Shown: positions 1-9,847 of the stretch, piece by piece
How positions within the stretch are numbered: position 1 is the first letter of the stretch
Layout of the letters: each line of letters opens with the position of its first letter
DNA from: an uncultured Butyrivibrio sp.
Lineage (GTDB): Bacteria; Bacillota; Clostridia; Lachnospirales; Lachnospiraceae
Length of the DNA stretch: 59,732 nucleotides
Reading direction: 5' to 3'
NCBI RefSeq assembly: GCF_947169445.1
Contig: NZ_CAMVPU010000025.1
Span: 1 to 59,732, forward strand
The notes under the pieces: generated by a model
Databases searched by the model: none
Told to the model about the DNA's origin: nothing
What the model saw: only the letters and a program-made list of their open reading frames with translations
Made by a program: the position numbers and the translations under genes

Positions 1-132
1 CTTAAGGGCTCAGATGTATCTGAGGATGAGATCAATGATCTTAACGATGAACTTCAGAAGATCACAGATAAGTTTATCAAGGACATTGATGTGGCTGTTG
101 AAGAAAAGAATAAAGAAGTAATGACAGTCTGA
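1..132 (+). CDS. frr: Ribosome recycling factor, C-terminal end (partial)
   Basis: The open frame from the first base encodes 43 residues ending ...NKEVMTV and a TGA stop. The pattern LNDELQKITDKFIKDID followed by a Lys/Glu-rich helix ending in E-V-M matches the C-terminal helix of ribosome recycling factor, which splits post-termination ribosomes together with EF-G. The 5' end lies outside the window. The position directly before uppS and cdsA is the standard frr-uppS-cdsA order of Firmicutes, which supports the call despite the short piece. Confidence 0.85.
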   Translation, partial: LKGSDVSEDEINDLNDELQKITDKFIKDIDVAVEEKNKEVMTV

Positions 133-211
133 TGACTGGATTAATGCATGAGATATTCTGCTACTTGCGGGATATCTCATGATTTCAAATTAACAAAATG
201 AGAGAGTAAAT

Positions 212-928
212 ATGGATAATGTTTCAAATGTTCCGCAGCATGTTGCGATAATTCTTGATGGAAATGGCAGATGGGCAAAAGCAAAAGGAATGCCCAGAAG
301 CTATGGCCATGTGCAGGGCGGTAAGGTCTTGGAAGATATTCTGGTTGATGCCGATGACATCGGAATTAGGTATTTAACTGTTTATGCCTTTTCGACTGAG
401 AATTGGAACAGGCCTGCAGATGAGATTTCTGCGCTTATGGGGCTTCTAAAGAATTATTTGAAGACCAGTATCAAGAAATGTATGAAGAATAATGTAAGAT
501 GCCGGGTTATCGGTGATAAGAGTGGGCTTTCCGAGGAACTTCAGGAGGCTATTGCCAAAATGGAAGAGGCAACAGCAGGAAATACCGGGCTTACTTTTAC
601 CATAGCTATCAATTATGGCGGAAGAGATGAGATTACCCGAGCTGTGAAAAAGGTTGCTGCCAAGGTTGAGAGCGGCGAACTTAAGGCATCGGAGATTACT
701 GAGAAGATGATTGCTGATAATCTTGATACCTTTGATATGCCGGATCCGGATCTTTTGATCAGAACCTGTAATGAACAGCGTATCTCTAATTATTTGTTGT
801 GGCAGTGCGCTTATACAGAGTTTTATTTTACTCCTGTTGCCTGGCCGGATTTTAACAGAGAAGAGCTTTTGAAGGCTGTTGAAGCATATGGTAACAGAAC
901 TCGTAAGTTTGGCGGATTAAAAACTTGA
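212..928 (+). CDS. uppS: Isoprenyl transferase (undecaprenyl diphosphate synthase)
   Basis: 238-residue cis-prenyltransferase that extends farnesyl diphosphate with isopentenyl diphosphate to the C55 carrier used in wall synthesis; cytosolic, membrane-associated. The catalytic P-loop is visible at residues 15-21 (LDGNGRW, catalytic D16), and the substrate-binding C-terminal motif is present as RTCNEQRISNYLLWQ. The family consensus here is RT[S/G]GEQR[L/I]SN, so Cys-Asn replaces the usual Ser-Gly; the Glu, Gln and Arg are kept. The ATG has a GAGAG ribosome site. Its product is recycled by UppP further along the window. Confidence 0.95.
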   Translation: MDNVSNVPQHVAIILDGNGRWAKAKGMPRSYGHVQGGKVLEDILVDADDIGIRYLTVYAFSTENWNRPADEISALMGLLKNYLKTSIKKCMKNNVRCRVIGDKSGLSEELQEAIAKMEEATAGNTGLTFTIAINYGGRDEITRAVKKVAAKVESGELKASEITEKMIADNLDTFDMPDPDLLIRTCNEQRISNYLLWQCAYTEFYFTPVAWPDFNREELLKAVEAYGNRTRKFGGLKT

Positions 929-949
929 TTGTAAGGCTGGTATGTTGAT

Positions 950-1774
950 TTGAAGACTAGAGTTATTAGCGGAATTGTTATTGGAGTAGTGCTGGCTGTT
1001 GTTCTGATTTCTGGAGGATATCTTCTGGCTGCCACGCTGCTTGCAGTTTCCTATATAAGCTTTTTTGAACTTACAAGAGCTACTGGAATACATGAACAGG
1101 GGAAGAGATGCAATGCACTTGAACTATGTGGCTATGTGTCTATTGTGGTTCATTACGTGCAGATGATATTGATAAGGGACTACAGATATTATGTGTTTTC
1201 TATAATGTTTGCGTTCTTTCTTATTATGGCCTGCTACGTGCTTACGTTTCCTAAGTTTACGGCAACCATGGCCATAACTACTTTTTTCTGCTTTGTATAT
1301 GCTCCGGTGAACATGTCATTTGTATATTTGCTGAGGATCAGGACTCTTGGTATTTATTTTGCCTGGATTCCTTTTATAGCCTGGGTGTGTGATACATCTG
1401 CATATTTTGTGGGAAGAGCCTTGGGTAAACATAAGCTGGTTCCGAAGCTTTCACCTAAGAAGACTGTGGAAGGCGCCATTGGCGGAGTGCTTGGGTCAGT
1501 ACTTGTGGGACTTATTTTTGGTATTGTGTTATATGTGAATGAGGCTCATAATGTTGCTACAATCATAGTTCTTGTACTGATCACATTTGTGGGAAGCATA
1601 ATCGCTCAGCTTGGAGATTTGCTTGCATCCGGAATCAAGAGAGATCATAATATTAAGGATTACGGACAACTTATCCCAGGGCATGGCGGTATTATGGATC
1701 GTTTTGACAGCGTGATATTTGTGATACCTTGTATCTACTTTATGGCGGCTGTTCTTGTTCCACTGATAAGATGA
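950..1774 (+). CDS. cdsA: Phosphatidate cytidylyltransferase (CDP-diglyceride synthase)
   Basis: 274-residue integral membrane enzyme making CDP-diacylglycerol from phosphatidic acid and CTP. Several hydrophobic segments are followed by the family signature at about residues 227-253, S-x-I-K-R-x4-K-D-x-G-x2-I-P-x-H-G-G-x-x-D-R-x-D, complete in this protein. Translation appears to begin at TTG (950), because the nearby ATG at 942 runs into a stop after three codons. It lies 21 bp after uppS and ends in a strong intrinsic terminator, so frr-uppS-cdsA is probably one transcription unit. Confidence 0.95.
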   Translation: MKTRVISGIVIGVVLAVVLISGGYLLAATLLAVSYISFFELTRATGIHEQGKRCNALELCGYVSIVVHYVQMILIRDYRYYVFSIMFAFFLIMACYVLTFPKFTATMAITTFFCFVYAPVNMSFVYLLRIRTLGIYFAWIPFIAWVCDTSAYFVGRALGKHKLVPKLSPKKTVEGAIGGVLGSVLVGLIFGIVLYVNEAHNVATIIVLVLITFVGSIIAQLGDLLASGIKRDHNIKDYGQLIPGHGGIMDRFDSVIFVIPCIYFMAAVLVPLIR

Positions 1775-1782
1775 ATATTTAA

Positions 1783-1811
1783 CCCCTTTTCGCAAGAAAA
1801 GGGGGATTTTT
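1783..1811 (+). terminator. Intrinsic terminator after cdsA
   Basis: A perfect 8-bp stem CCCCTTTT/AAAAGGGG with a CGCAAG loop (1783-1804) is followed by GATTTTT. It separates cdsA from dxr. Confidence 0.85.
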
Positions 1812-1834
1812 ATAAATGTTATTGAGGTATTAAA

Positions 1835-2974
1835 ATGGGAAGAAATATTGTACTATTAGGGTCTACCGGTTCGATAGGAACCCAGACTCTTGATGTGGTT
1901 AGGAATAATCCTGATGAGATTAAGGTAATAGGACTTGCGGCAAATCGCAGAGTAATAGACGTTGAGAAACAGGTAAGGGAATTTAAGCCAAAGTATGTCT
2001 GCATGTATGATGAAGAGGCTGCCAGGGACCTTCAGGTAAAAATACAGGACACAGGAATCAAGGTCCTTTCCGGTATGGAAGGGCTTTTGGAGATTGTATC
2101 AGTGCCGGAAGCTGACACAGTTCTTACTGCTGTTGTTGGAATGATCGGAATCCAGCCTACTATCAGAGCTATAGAAAGTGGTAAGGACATTGCACTTGCC
2201 AACAAGGAGACTTTGGTTTGTGCAGGTCATATTATTATGCCTCTTGCTGCGCAGAAGAATGTGAAGATTCTTCCTGTTGACAGTGAGCATAGTGCTATTT
2301 TTCAGTCCCTTAATGGAGAACCCAGGGATAAGGTTGAAAAGATTCTTTTGACTGCAAGCGGCGGTCCTTTCAGAGGCAGAAAAAGAGATGAACTTGCTGC
2401 CATGACAGCTGCAGACGCCCTTAAGCATCCGAACTGGGATATGGGGCCTAAGGTTACAATAGATTCTTCATCTCTCGTAAATAAGGGACTTGAAGTCATG
2501 GAGGCAAGATGGCTCTTTGACGTTAGTCTTGATAATATTCAGGTGGTTGTTCACCCTCAGAGTATTGTTCATAGTGCAGTACAATACGTGGATGGCGCAG
2601 TGATCGCGCAGCTTGGAGTGCCGGATATGAAACTTCCGATCCAGTATGCACTCTTTTACCCGGACAGAAGACCTATGGCAGAAAAGAGACTTGATCTGTT
2701 CGAGCTTGGAAGTCTGACATTTGAAAAGCCTGATATTGAAACCTTCAGGGGGCTTAAGCTTGCTTTTGATGCAGCTTATGCGGGAGGCAGCATGCCTACT
2801 GTATTTAATGCAGCCAATGAAATGGCAGTAAAGGCCTTCCTTAAGGGAGATATTAAATATCTTGAGATTTATGACATGATTGAAAGAGCCATGGAACATC
2901 ACAAGAGAATTGAGAACCCTGATGTGGCAGCAATTCTCGCAGCAGAGAAGGAAACCTATGAGTATCTTGGGTAA
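1835..2974 (+). CDS. dxr: 1-deoxy-D-xylulose 5-phosphate reductoisomerase
   Basis: 379 residues, the usual length. This is the NADPH- and metal-dependent enzyme making MEP, the committed step of non-mevalonate isoprenoid synthesis. The N-terminal nucleotide-binding loop is GSTGSIG (residues 9-15). The catalytic domain shows LTASGGPFRGR, HPNWDMGPKVTID and SSLVNKGLEVMEA, which contain the metal and phosphate ligands. It is first in a short series with rseP, ispG and polC; dxs and ispA of the same pathway lie 29 kb downstream, and ispG is two genes further on. Confidence 0.97.
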   Translation: MGRNIVLLGSTGSIGTQTLDVVRNNPDEIKVIGLAANRRVIDVEKQVREFKPKYVCMYDEEAARDLQVKIQDTGIKVLSGMEGLLEIVSVPEADTVLTAVVGMIGIQPTIRAIESGKDIALANKETLVCAGHIIMPLAAQKNVKILPVDSEHSAIFQSLNGEPRDKVEKILLTASGGPFRGRKRDELAAMTAADALKHPNWDMGPKVTIDSSSLVNKGLEVMEARWLFDVSLDNIQVVVHPQSIVHSAVQYVDGAVIAQLGVPDMKLPIQYALFYPDRRPMAEKRLDLFELGSLTFEKPDIETFRGLKLAFDAAYAGGSMPTVFNAANEMAVKAFLKGDIKYLEIYDMIERAMEHHKRIENPDVAAILAAEKETYEYLG

Positions 2975-3038
2975 AGAGTGAGTGTAAGTTTTTTACTATA
3001 GATATCTATGTGCAGAAAATGAAGGTTTTAGGAGCAAT

Positions 3039-4091
3039 ATGATAGTTAGTGTAATTATCTTTTTTATAATATTTGGAGTTTTGGTTGCATCCCATGAGTT
3101 TGGGCACTTTATTGTGGCTAAGTCAGGGGGCATAAGGGTAAAAGAGTTCTTTATCGGAATGGGACCTACTATTTGGAAGAAGCAAAAGGGCGAGACTTTG
3201 TATAGTATCAAGCTCCTTCCGATTGGAGGAGCCTGTGTCTTTGACGGAATGGACCCTGTGGCAGAGGAAAAAGAAGGATATGATGAGCATTCATTCCTAA
3301 ACGCTCCGGTTTGGCGTAGAATAGCCACTTTATTTGCGGGACCCTTTGCTAATTTTGTGATTGCTTATATTCTGGCTGTTATTCTGGTTAGCTTTTCCAC
3401 CTGGAGTTTTCCTGTTATCAACAATGTAACAGAAGATTCTGCTGCAGTTGAAGCTGGGATGCAGATTGGAGATAAGTTTATAAGCGTAGATGGCGAGAAG
3501 GTTTACATGGCTTCAGAGGTAACACTGATATCTCAGTTTGCAGAAGGAAGTCCTATGGAAATCGTATATGAGCGCGATGGAGAACGCCATACTACAACTC
3601 TTGTGCCCAAGTATAGCGAAGAAGCCGGAAGATATTACATGGGAATCTATCTTGGTGAATACGGCAGGATTCAGGGACCAAGCGCTCTTAAATATGCCTG
3701 GTATGAAGTCAGATATAATTTCAAGGCTACCTACAGAAGTCTGGCTCTTTTATTCAAAGGTAAGGTTACTGCCGACGATGTATCGGGACCTGTTGGTATG
3801 GTGAAGATTGTGGATGATACCTACGAGGAGGTTAAGCCTTACGGTATATCAGCAGTTATACTGACAATGCTTTCACTTACGGTTCTTTTATCGGTTAACC
3901 TTGGTGTGATGAATCTTTTGCCAATACCGGCACTTGATGGTGGAAGACTTGTGTTCCAGTTTATCGAAGTTATCTTTGGTAAGCCTGTTCCTCCTGAAAA
4001 AGAGGGACTTGTGCATATGATAGGAATGGTTGCACTTTTGGGACTTATGGTATTTGTTCTGTTTAATGACATCACGAAATTTACCAGATAA
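3039..4091 (+). CDS. rseP: RIP metalloprotease RseP (site-2 protease family)
   Basis: 350-residue membrane-embedded zinc protease that cuts transmembrane anti-sigma factors and leftover signal peptides. The zinc motif HEFGH is at residues 19-23 inside the first membrane helix. A PDZ domain occupies roughly residues 120-200 and the third zinc-ligand motif NLLPIPALDGG lies at 292-302. The C-terminal helix follows. AGGAG precedes the ATG closely. The dxr-rseP-ispG order is common in Clostridia and other Firmicutes, and no anti-sigma substrate is seen nearby. Confidence 0.95.
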   Translation: MIVSVIIFFIIFGVLVASHEFGHFIVAKSGGIRVKEFFIGMGPTIWKKQKGETLYSIKLLPIGGACVFDGMDPVAEEKEGYDEHSFLNAPVWRRIATLFAGPFANFVIAYILAVILVSFSTWSFPVINNVTEDSAAVEAGMQIGDKFISVDGEKVYMASEVTLISQFAEGSPMEIVYERDGERHTTTLVPKYSEEAGRYYMGIYLGEYGRIQGPSALKYAWYEVRYNFKATYRSLALLFKGKVTADDVSGPVGMVKIVDDTYEEVKPYGISAVILTMLSLTVLLSVNLGVMNLLPIPALDGGRLVFQFIEVIFGKPVPPEKEGLVHMIGMVALLGLMVFVLFNDITKFTR

Positions 4092-4117
4092 GTGGAAATA
4101 TAAGGAGATTTAAAAAT

Positions 4118-5176
4118 ATGGCATATAGAGATAATACAAAGGTCATTCATATAGGCGACAGAGTCATAGGCGGCGGAAATCCAATCCTTATCCAGTCCAT
4201 GACTAATACAAGGACAGAGGATGTTGAGGCTACCGTTAATCAGATTCATCGTCTCGAGGAGGCTGGCTGTGAGATCATCAGAAGTACAGTTCCGACACTT
4301 GAAGCAGCCAAAGCCCTTGGTGAGATAAAAAAACAGATTCATATTCCAATTGTTGCGGATATTCATTTTGATTATAAAATGGCAATTGCTGCCATGGAAA
4401 ATGGTGCAGACAAGATCAGAATCAACCCCGGTAATATTGGTTCCAAGGACCGTATTGCGGCTGTTGTTGCCTGTGCCAAGGAGAGAAATATTCCAATCAG
4501 AGTTGGCGTTAACAGCGGCTCTTTGGAAAAAGACCTTGTGGAGAAATATGGCGGTGTAACTGCAAAGGGACTTGTGGAGAGCGCCCTTGATAAGATTGGT
4601 ATTATTGAAGATCTTGGCTATGACAACATGGTTGTCAGCATTAAGTCTTCGAATGTTATGCTTTGCGCAAAAGCGCATGAACTTCTTGCGCAAAAGTGTC
4701 AGTATCCGCTTCATGTTGGAATTACTGAGGCCGGAACTTTATACGGAGGAAATATCAAATCTTCTGTAGGCCTTGGAATAATCTTAAGTCAGGGAATTGG
4801 CGATACTATCAGAGTGTCACTTTCAGGGGATCCTGTTGAAGAGATTAAGACAGCCAAGTTTATTTTAAGAACTTTGGAACTTAGAAAAGGCGGAATCGAA
4901 GTTGTATCCTGTCCTACCTGTGGCAGAACCAAGATTGATCTTATCGGACTTGCCAATCAGGTTGAGACTCTTGTGCAGAAGTATCCTTTAAACATCAAGG
5001 TTGCAGTAATGGGATGCGCTGTAAATGGCCCTGGAGAGGCCAAAGAGGCTGATATAGGAATAGCCGGAGGAGACGGTGAGGGGCTTCTCATCAAAAAAGG
5101 TGAGATTGTAAAGAAAGTTCCAGAGAGTGAACTTTTGGATGTGTTAAAGAACGAATTGGATAATTGGAATGAGTAA
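4118..5176 (+). CDS. ispG: (E)-4-hydroxy-3-methylbut-2-enyl-diphosphate synthase (flavodoxin)
   Basis: 352-residue [4Fe-4S] enzyme converting MEcPP to HMBPP, the penultimate MEP-pathway step. A TIM-barrel N-terminal part contains VADIHFDYKMA and DKIRINPGNIG. The C-terminal cluster domain supplies Cys from SCPTCGR and MGCAVNGPGEAKEADIG. The single-domain bacterial length fits. AAGGAG precedes the ATG. Its end overlaps the polC start by eight bases, which suggests translational coupling of the two. Confidence 0.96.
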   Translation: MAYRDNTKVIHIGDRVIGGGNPILIQSMTNTRTEDVEATVNQIHRLEEAGCEIIRSTVPTLEAAKALGEIKKQIHIPIVADIHFDYKMAIAAMENGADKIRINPGNIGSKDRIAAVVACAKERNIPIRVGVNSGSLEKDLVEKYGGVTAKGLVESALDKIGIIEDLGYDNMVVSIKSSNVMLCAKAHELLAQKCQYPLHVGITEAGTLYGGNIKSSVGLGIILSQGIGDTIRVSLSGDPVEEIKTAKFILRTLELRKGGIEVVSCPTCGRTKIDLIGLANQVETLVQKYPLNIKVAVMGCAVNGPGEAKEADIGIAGGDGEGLLIKKGEIVKKVPESELLDVLKNELDNWNE

Positions 5177-8100
5177 AAGTTTTTTTGAGGTTTTTCCATC
5201 TCTGAAGCTGGATGATCGTACCAAAGAGGCCATGGAACAGACCATGGTAGAAAAGGTCTCCACTACGAGAAAACAGGATTTTATCAGAATATATATTTCG
5301 AGTAACAGACTGATAGATAAGGCAGACATATTAAGGGCTGAATCAGGCATCAAGAAGCAGCTTTTTGGCAATCAGGAGCTTACTATCAAGATATACGAGA
5401 AGTTTAGTTTATCTGCTCAGTATACTCCTGAGAACCTGATTGATATTTACCGGGAAAGTATAGAAATGGAGCTAAAAGACTATGACCGTATGGAGTATAG
5501 TCTTTTTCGTTCTGCCCAATTTGTCTATCCGGACGGGAATAATATAGTTCTTCAGCTTGAAGACAGCGTGGTTGGTAAGAAAAAAGCTCCCGACCTTGTT
5601 AGGGTATTGTCCAAGATCATTAATGAAAGATGCGGCCTTACTGCCTGTATTTCTCCTCAGTTTGTGAAGATTGAGAAAGAGGACAAGGAGCCTGATTACT
5701 CTGAGGAAGCTGCTCTTATGGCCAAGAGGCTTGAGGAGCAGGAACAGCAGTCTGAGGAAAAGAAAAAGAAGAAAGAAGAGCAGGCAGCTGCAAAGGCAGA
5801 AAAGACTGTGGAGAAAAAAGAAGCCATGCAGCCTGCTGATAACGCTACTAAGACAGCTTCTAACGTTGAAAACGGTAAAGGCGCTTTTTCTGCCGGAAAA
5901 GGAAAATGGACAGGAAGAAGAAATGACTTTGGCGGTGGTTACAAGAAGTCAGATAATCCTGATGTTATTTTTGGACGTGACTTTGATGATGAGACCATGA
6001 AGCTTGTTGAACTTGTGGGCGAGCTTGGTGAAGTTACCATCCACGGTAAGATTATAGCCTATGATCAGAGAGATATCAGAAACGAAAAGAGTATCATGAT
6101 TTTTGATATCACTGATTTTACTGATTCCATAACGGTCAAGATGTTTGTAAAGACTGAGGATGTACCTGAGATCACCAAAGAAATTAAACCCGGTGCTTTT
6201 GTTAAGATTAAAGGTATCGCCGCTGTTGATAAGTTTGACCATGAACTTTCAATTCAGTCGGTTGTAGGTGTTAAGAAGATTCCTGACTTTACTACAAAGC
6301 GTGTAGATAATTCAGATGTTAAGCGAGTTGAGCTCCACTGCCATACCAAGATGAGTGATATGGACGGTGTATCTGAGGTTAAGGATATTGTTAAACAGGC
6401 CTATAAATGGGGAATGCCGGGAATTGCAATCACGGACCACGGCGTTGTTCAGGCGCTTACAGATGCCAACCATGTCTGGGAGGATCTGTATTCCGGAGAG
6501 AATAAGAAGAGGAAAGAAAACGGAGAGCCTCCTATCGAGAGACAGGATTTCTTTAAACTGGTACTGGGAGTAGAGGCTTACCTTGTTGATGACTTAAAGG
6601 AAATTGTAGTTAACGATAAGGGACAGCCCTTGGATGATACCACCTTTGTCGTATTTGATATAGAGACAACAGGTTTTTCTCCTATTAAGAATAAGATAAT
6701 AGAAATTGGTGCTGTTAAGATAAGAAACGGTGAGATTATTGATAGGTTTTCAGAGTTCATCAATCCCCAGGTGCCGATTCCTTATAGGATAGAAAAACTC
6801 ACAAGTATCAATGATGAGATGGTTATGGATGCGCTAACCAGAGAGGTTATCATTCCTAAGTTTGTGGAGTTCTGTAAGGATGCAGTTTTGGTTGGACATA
6901 ACGTTGCCTTTGATATCAGCTTTATTAATCAGAACTGCCAGGACCTTGGAATAGATGTTGATTACACTACAGTTGATACCCTGTGGCTTGCGAGATATTT
7001 TTTCCCGCTGCAGGCAAAGCATACATTGGATGCGGTTGCTAAGACTTTGAATGTTGTTCTTGATCATCACCACAGAGCTGTAGATGATGCAGAATGTACA
7101 GCACTTATTTTCAATAAGTTTGTTCCTATGTTAAAAGAGCAGAAAGCTCAGAACCTTACCGATGTAAATGTGCTTGGAAAGCCAACACCGGATATGATCA
7201 GACATTTAAGGCCAAATCACTGCATTATCCTTGCTAAGAATACTCTGGGCAGGGTTAATCTCTATACTCTTGTAAGTAAGTCACATATTGATTATTTCAG
7301 AAGATTTCCTTTGATTCCAAAGAGTGAGCTTCTGAAATACAGAGAGGGACTTATTATTGGTAGTGCCTGCTGCGCAGGTGAGCTTTACGGCGCAGTTGTG
7401 GAGGGAAGACCTCCGGAAGAAATAGCTGGTCTTGTTAATTTTTATGATTATCTTGAGATTCAGCCGGTGGGTAACAACCACTTCATGGTTGATTCCGAGA
7501 GATACGAGGACATCAATTCTGATGATGATATCAGGGAGATAAATAAAGAGATAGTAAGGCTTGGAGAGCAGTTCAATAAGCCTGTTGTTGCTACCTGTGA
7601 CGCGCACTTTTTGAATCCTGAGGATGAAATCTACAGGACCATCATCATGGCCGGAAAGGGTATGAATGATGAGGAACCGGCGCCTCTTTTCCTTAGAACT
7701 ACAGAGGAAATGATGGCTGAATTTGACTACCTTGGCGGTGATAAGGCAAGGGAGATTGTTATAGATAACACCAGGAAAATTCTTGATATGTGCGACAGTA
7801 TCTCGCCTGTACGACCTGATAAATGTCCTCCGGTAATCGAGAATTCAGATGAGATTCTTACTAAGATCTGTTATGACAAGGCTCATGAGATTTATGGTGA
7901 TGATCTTCCTGAGATAGTTAAAGAGCGTCTTGAGCGTGAGCTTAATTCGATTATTAAGAATGGTTTCGCGGTTATGTATATTATCGCTCAGAAGCTGGTT
8001 TGGAAATCCAATGAGGATGGGTATCTGGTAGGATCCCGTGGTTCTGTAGGATCTTCTTTTGTTGCATTTACATCAGGTATCACGGAGGTTAATTCCTTAA

Positions 8101-9743
8101 GCCCTCATTATGTGTGCCCGAAGTGCAAATACAGTGACTTTGACTCAGAGGATGTACTTAAGTACGGTGGTAATTCCGGCTGTGATATGCCGGATAAAAG
8201 ATGTCCTAAGTGCGGTGCAATGCTGTACAAGGACGGATTTGATATTCCTTTCGAGACGTTCCTGGGATTTAAGGGTGATAAGGAGCCTGATATCGACCTT
8301 AACTTCTCCGGTGAGTACCAGTCCAAGGCTCACAAGTACACGGAAGTTATTTTTGGCTATGGTCAGACCTTCAGAGCCGGAACTATAGCATCTCTTGCTG
8401 ATAAGACGGCCTATGGTTTTGTAAAAAAATATTATGACCAGATCGGAGCCAGCAAAAGAAAGAGTGAGATAAACAGAATAGTTCAGGGCTGTACCGGAAT
8501 CAGGCGTGGTACAGGTCAGCATCCCGGCGGAATCATTGTTCTTCCGGTGGGAGAGGATATCAATTCCTTCTGTCCCGTGCAGCATCCTGCCAATGATATG
8601 ACAACGGCTACAATTACAACTCATTACGATTATCACTCAATTGACCATAACCTGTTAAAACTTGATATTCTGGGACACGATGATCCTACTATGATCAGAT
8701 TCCTTCAGGATTGTACAGGACTTGACCCTAAGCTGGTGCCACTTGATGATAAGAATGTCATGAGTCTTTTCATGAATACAACTGCTCTTAACGTAACTCC
8801 CGAGCAGCTTGGAGGAACCAAGCTTGGATGTCTTGGTCTTCCTGAGTTTGGTACCGACTTTGCGATGCAGATGGTTATTGATGCCCAGCCTACATCTTTG
8901 TCTCACCTTATCAGAATTTCTGGTCTGTCCCATGGTACAGACGTATGGCTCGGCAATGCCCAGACACTTATTCAGGAAGGTAAGGCTACAATCGATACCT
9001 GTATCTGCTGTCGAGATGATATCATGATCTATCTTATTCAGAAGGGACTGGATAAATCCGAGTCCTTCAAGATCATGGAGGCAGTTCGTAAAGGAAAGGT
9101 TGCTAAGGGTAAAGAGGGCAACTGGCCTGACTGGAAGAAGGATATGACCGATCATGGTGTTCCTGACTGGTATATCTGGTCCTGCGAGAAGATTAAGTAT
9201 ATGTTCCCTAAGGCTCATGCTGCAGCTTACGTTATGATGGCATGGCGTATAGCCTACTTTAAGGTTTATGTTCCTCAGGCTTTTTATGCTGCATGGTTTA
9301 GTATAAGAGCTAAGGCTTTTAATTATGAGCATATGTGTCTTGGACTTAATCATCTTCATGCTATAATGCGTGAGTATCAGAATAAAAAGGATGAGCTTAC
9401 CAATGCCCAGCAGAATGAATATGGTGACATGAGGCTGGTAGAAGAGATGTACGAAAGAGGTATCGAGTTTATGCCGATCGATATCTTTAAGGTTAAATCA
9501 AGGGATTTCCAGGTTATCGGTGATAAGATCATGCCTGCCCTTAACAGTATCGATGGTATGGGTGAAAAGGCTGCCGACCAGATTGTGGAAGCGGCCAAGG
9601 ACGGCCCATTCCTTTCTAAGGATGATTTCAGGCAGAGGACCAAATGCCCTCAGGGTGTAATTGAGAAAATGGCCGAGATGGGACTTCTTGGAGATATTCC
9701 GGATTCCAATCAGATAAGTCTCTTTGACCTTATGAAGTTTTGA
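5169..9743 (+). CDS. polC: DNA polymerase III alpha subunit, Gram-positive PolC type
   Basis: 1524-residue replicative polymerase with built-in proofreading. Order visible: N-terminal domain; Lys/Glu/Ala-rich charged linker about 175-235; OB fold (about 283-360); PHP domain starting at H390-x-H; DnaQ-like exonuclease inserted within the PHP domain with D497-I-E499; second PHP half; a zinc-binding module with C983-x2-C986 and a second CxxC; catalytic palm containing PDIDLNF; then YFPKAHAAAYV-like motif MFPKAHAAAYVMMAWR. The arrangement is diagnostic of PolC rather than DnaE. The ATG lies inside the ispG stop region. Confidence 0.98.
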   Translation: MSKSFFEVFPSLKLDDRTKEAMEQTMVEKVSTTRKQDFIRIYISSNRLIDKADILRAESGIKKQLFGNQELTIKIYEKFSLSAQYTPENLIDIYRESIEMELKDYDRMEYSLFRSAQFVYPDGNNIVLQLEDSVVGKKKAPDLVRVLSKIINERCGLTACISPQFVKIEKEDKEPDYSEEAALMAKRLEEQEQQSEEKKKKKEEQAAAKAEKTVEKKEAMQPADNATKTASNVENGKGAFSAGKGKWTGRRNDFGGGYKKSDNPDVIFGRDFDDETMKLVELVGELGEVTIHGKIIAYDQRDIRNEKSIMIFDITDFTDSITVKMFVKTEDVPEITKEIKPGAFVKIKGIAAVDKFDHELSIQSVVGVKKIPDFTTKRVDNSDVKRVELHCHTKMSDMDGVSEVKDIVKQAYKWGMPGIAITDHGVVQALTDANHVWEDLYSGENKKRKENGEPPIERQDFFKLVLGVEAYLVDDLKEIVVNDKGQPLDDTTFVVFDIETTGFSPIKNKIIEIGAVKIRNGEIIDRFSEFINPQVPIPYRIEKLTSINDEMVMDALTREVIIPKFVEFCKDAVLVGHNVAFDISFINQNCQDLGIDVDYTTVDTLWLARYFFPLQAKHTLDAVAKTLNVVLDHHHRAVDDAECTALIFNKFVPMLKEQKAQNLTDVNVLGKPTPDMIRHLRPNHCIILAKNTLGRVNLYTLVSKSHIDYFRRFPLIPKSELLKYREGLIIGSACCAGELYGAVVEGRPPEEIAGLVNFYDYLEIQPVGNNHFMVDSERYEDINSDDDIREINKEIVRLGEQFNKPVVATCDAHFLNPEDEIYRTIIMAGKGMNDEEPAPLFLRTTEEMMAEFDYLGGDKAREIVIDNTRKILDMCDSISPVRPDKCPPVIENSDEILTKICYDKAHEIYGDDLPEIVKERLERELNSIIKNGFAVMYIIAQKLVWKSNEDGYLVGSRGSVGSSFVAFTSGITEVNSLSPHYVCPKCKYSDFDSEDVLKYGGNSGCDMPDKRCPKCGAMLYKDGFDIPFETFLGFKGDKEPDIDLNFSGEYQSKAHKYTEVIFGYGQTFRAGTIASLADKTAYGFVKKYYDQIGASKRKSEINRIVQGCTGIRRGTGQHPGGIIVLPVGEDINSFCPVQHPANDMTTATITTHYDYHSIDHNLLKLDILGHDDPTMIRFLQDCTGLDPKLVPLDDKNVMSLFMNTTALNVTPEQLGGTKLGCLGLPEFGTDFAMQMVIDAQPTSLSHLIRISGLSHGTDVWLGNAQTLIQEGKATIDTCICCRDDIMIYLIQKGLDKSESFKIMEAVRKGKVAKGKEGNWPDWKKDMTDHGVPDWYIWSCEKIKYMFPKAHAAAYVMMAWRIAYFKVYVPQAFYAAWFSIRAKAFNYEHMCLGLNHLHAIMREYQNKKDELTNAQQNEYGDMRLVEEMYERGIEFMPIDIFKVKSRDFQVIGDKIMPALNSIDGMGEKAADQIVEAAKDGPFLSKDDFRQRTKCPQGVIEKMAEMGLLGDIPDSNQISLFDLMKF

Positions 9744-9788
9744 TATTGCTATTAATATGAATTAGATTAGGTTTTGGACTCATAATTG

Positions 9789-9797
9789 TGGTATAAA
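9789..9797 (+). promoter_or_regulatory. Possible extended -10 promoter for uppP
   Basis: TGG-TATAAA forms an extended -10 about 50 bp before uppP; no good -35 is seen. A small CCGC/GCGG hairpin follows, then GGGGAGGAG as the ribosome site. Confidence 0.4.
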
Positions 9798-9847
9798 TAT
9801 ATTTAGTTTACTGACCGCGCAAAGCGGGCAGGGGAGGAGTTTGAAAA

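Noticed and set aside
8655..9359. Long minus-strand open frame opposite polC
   Set aside because: A shadow of the strongly supported polC frame; no ribosome site and no domain character.
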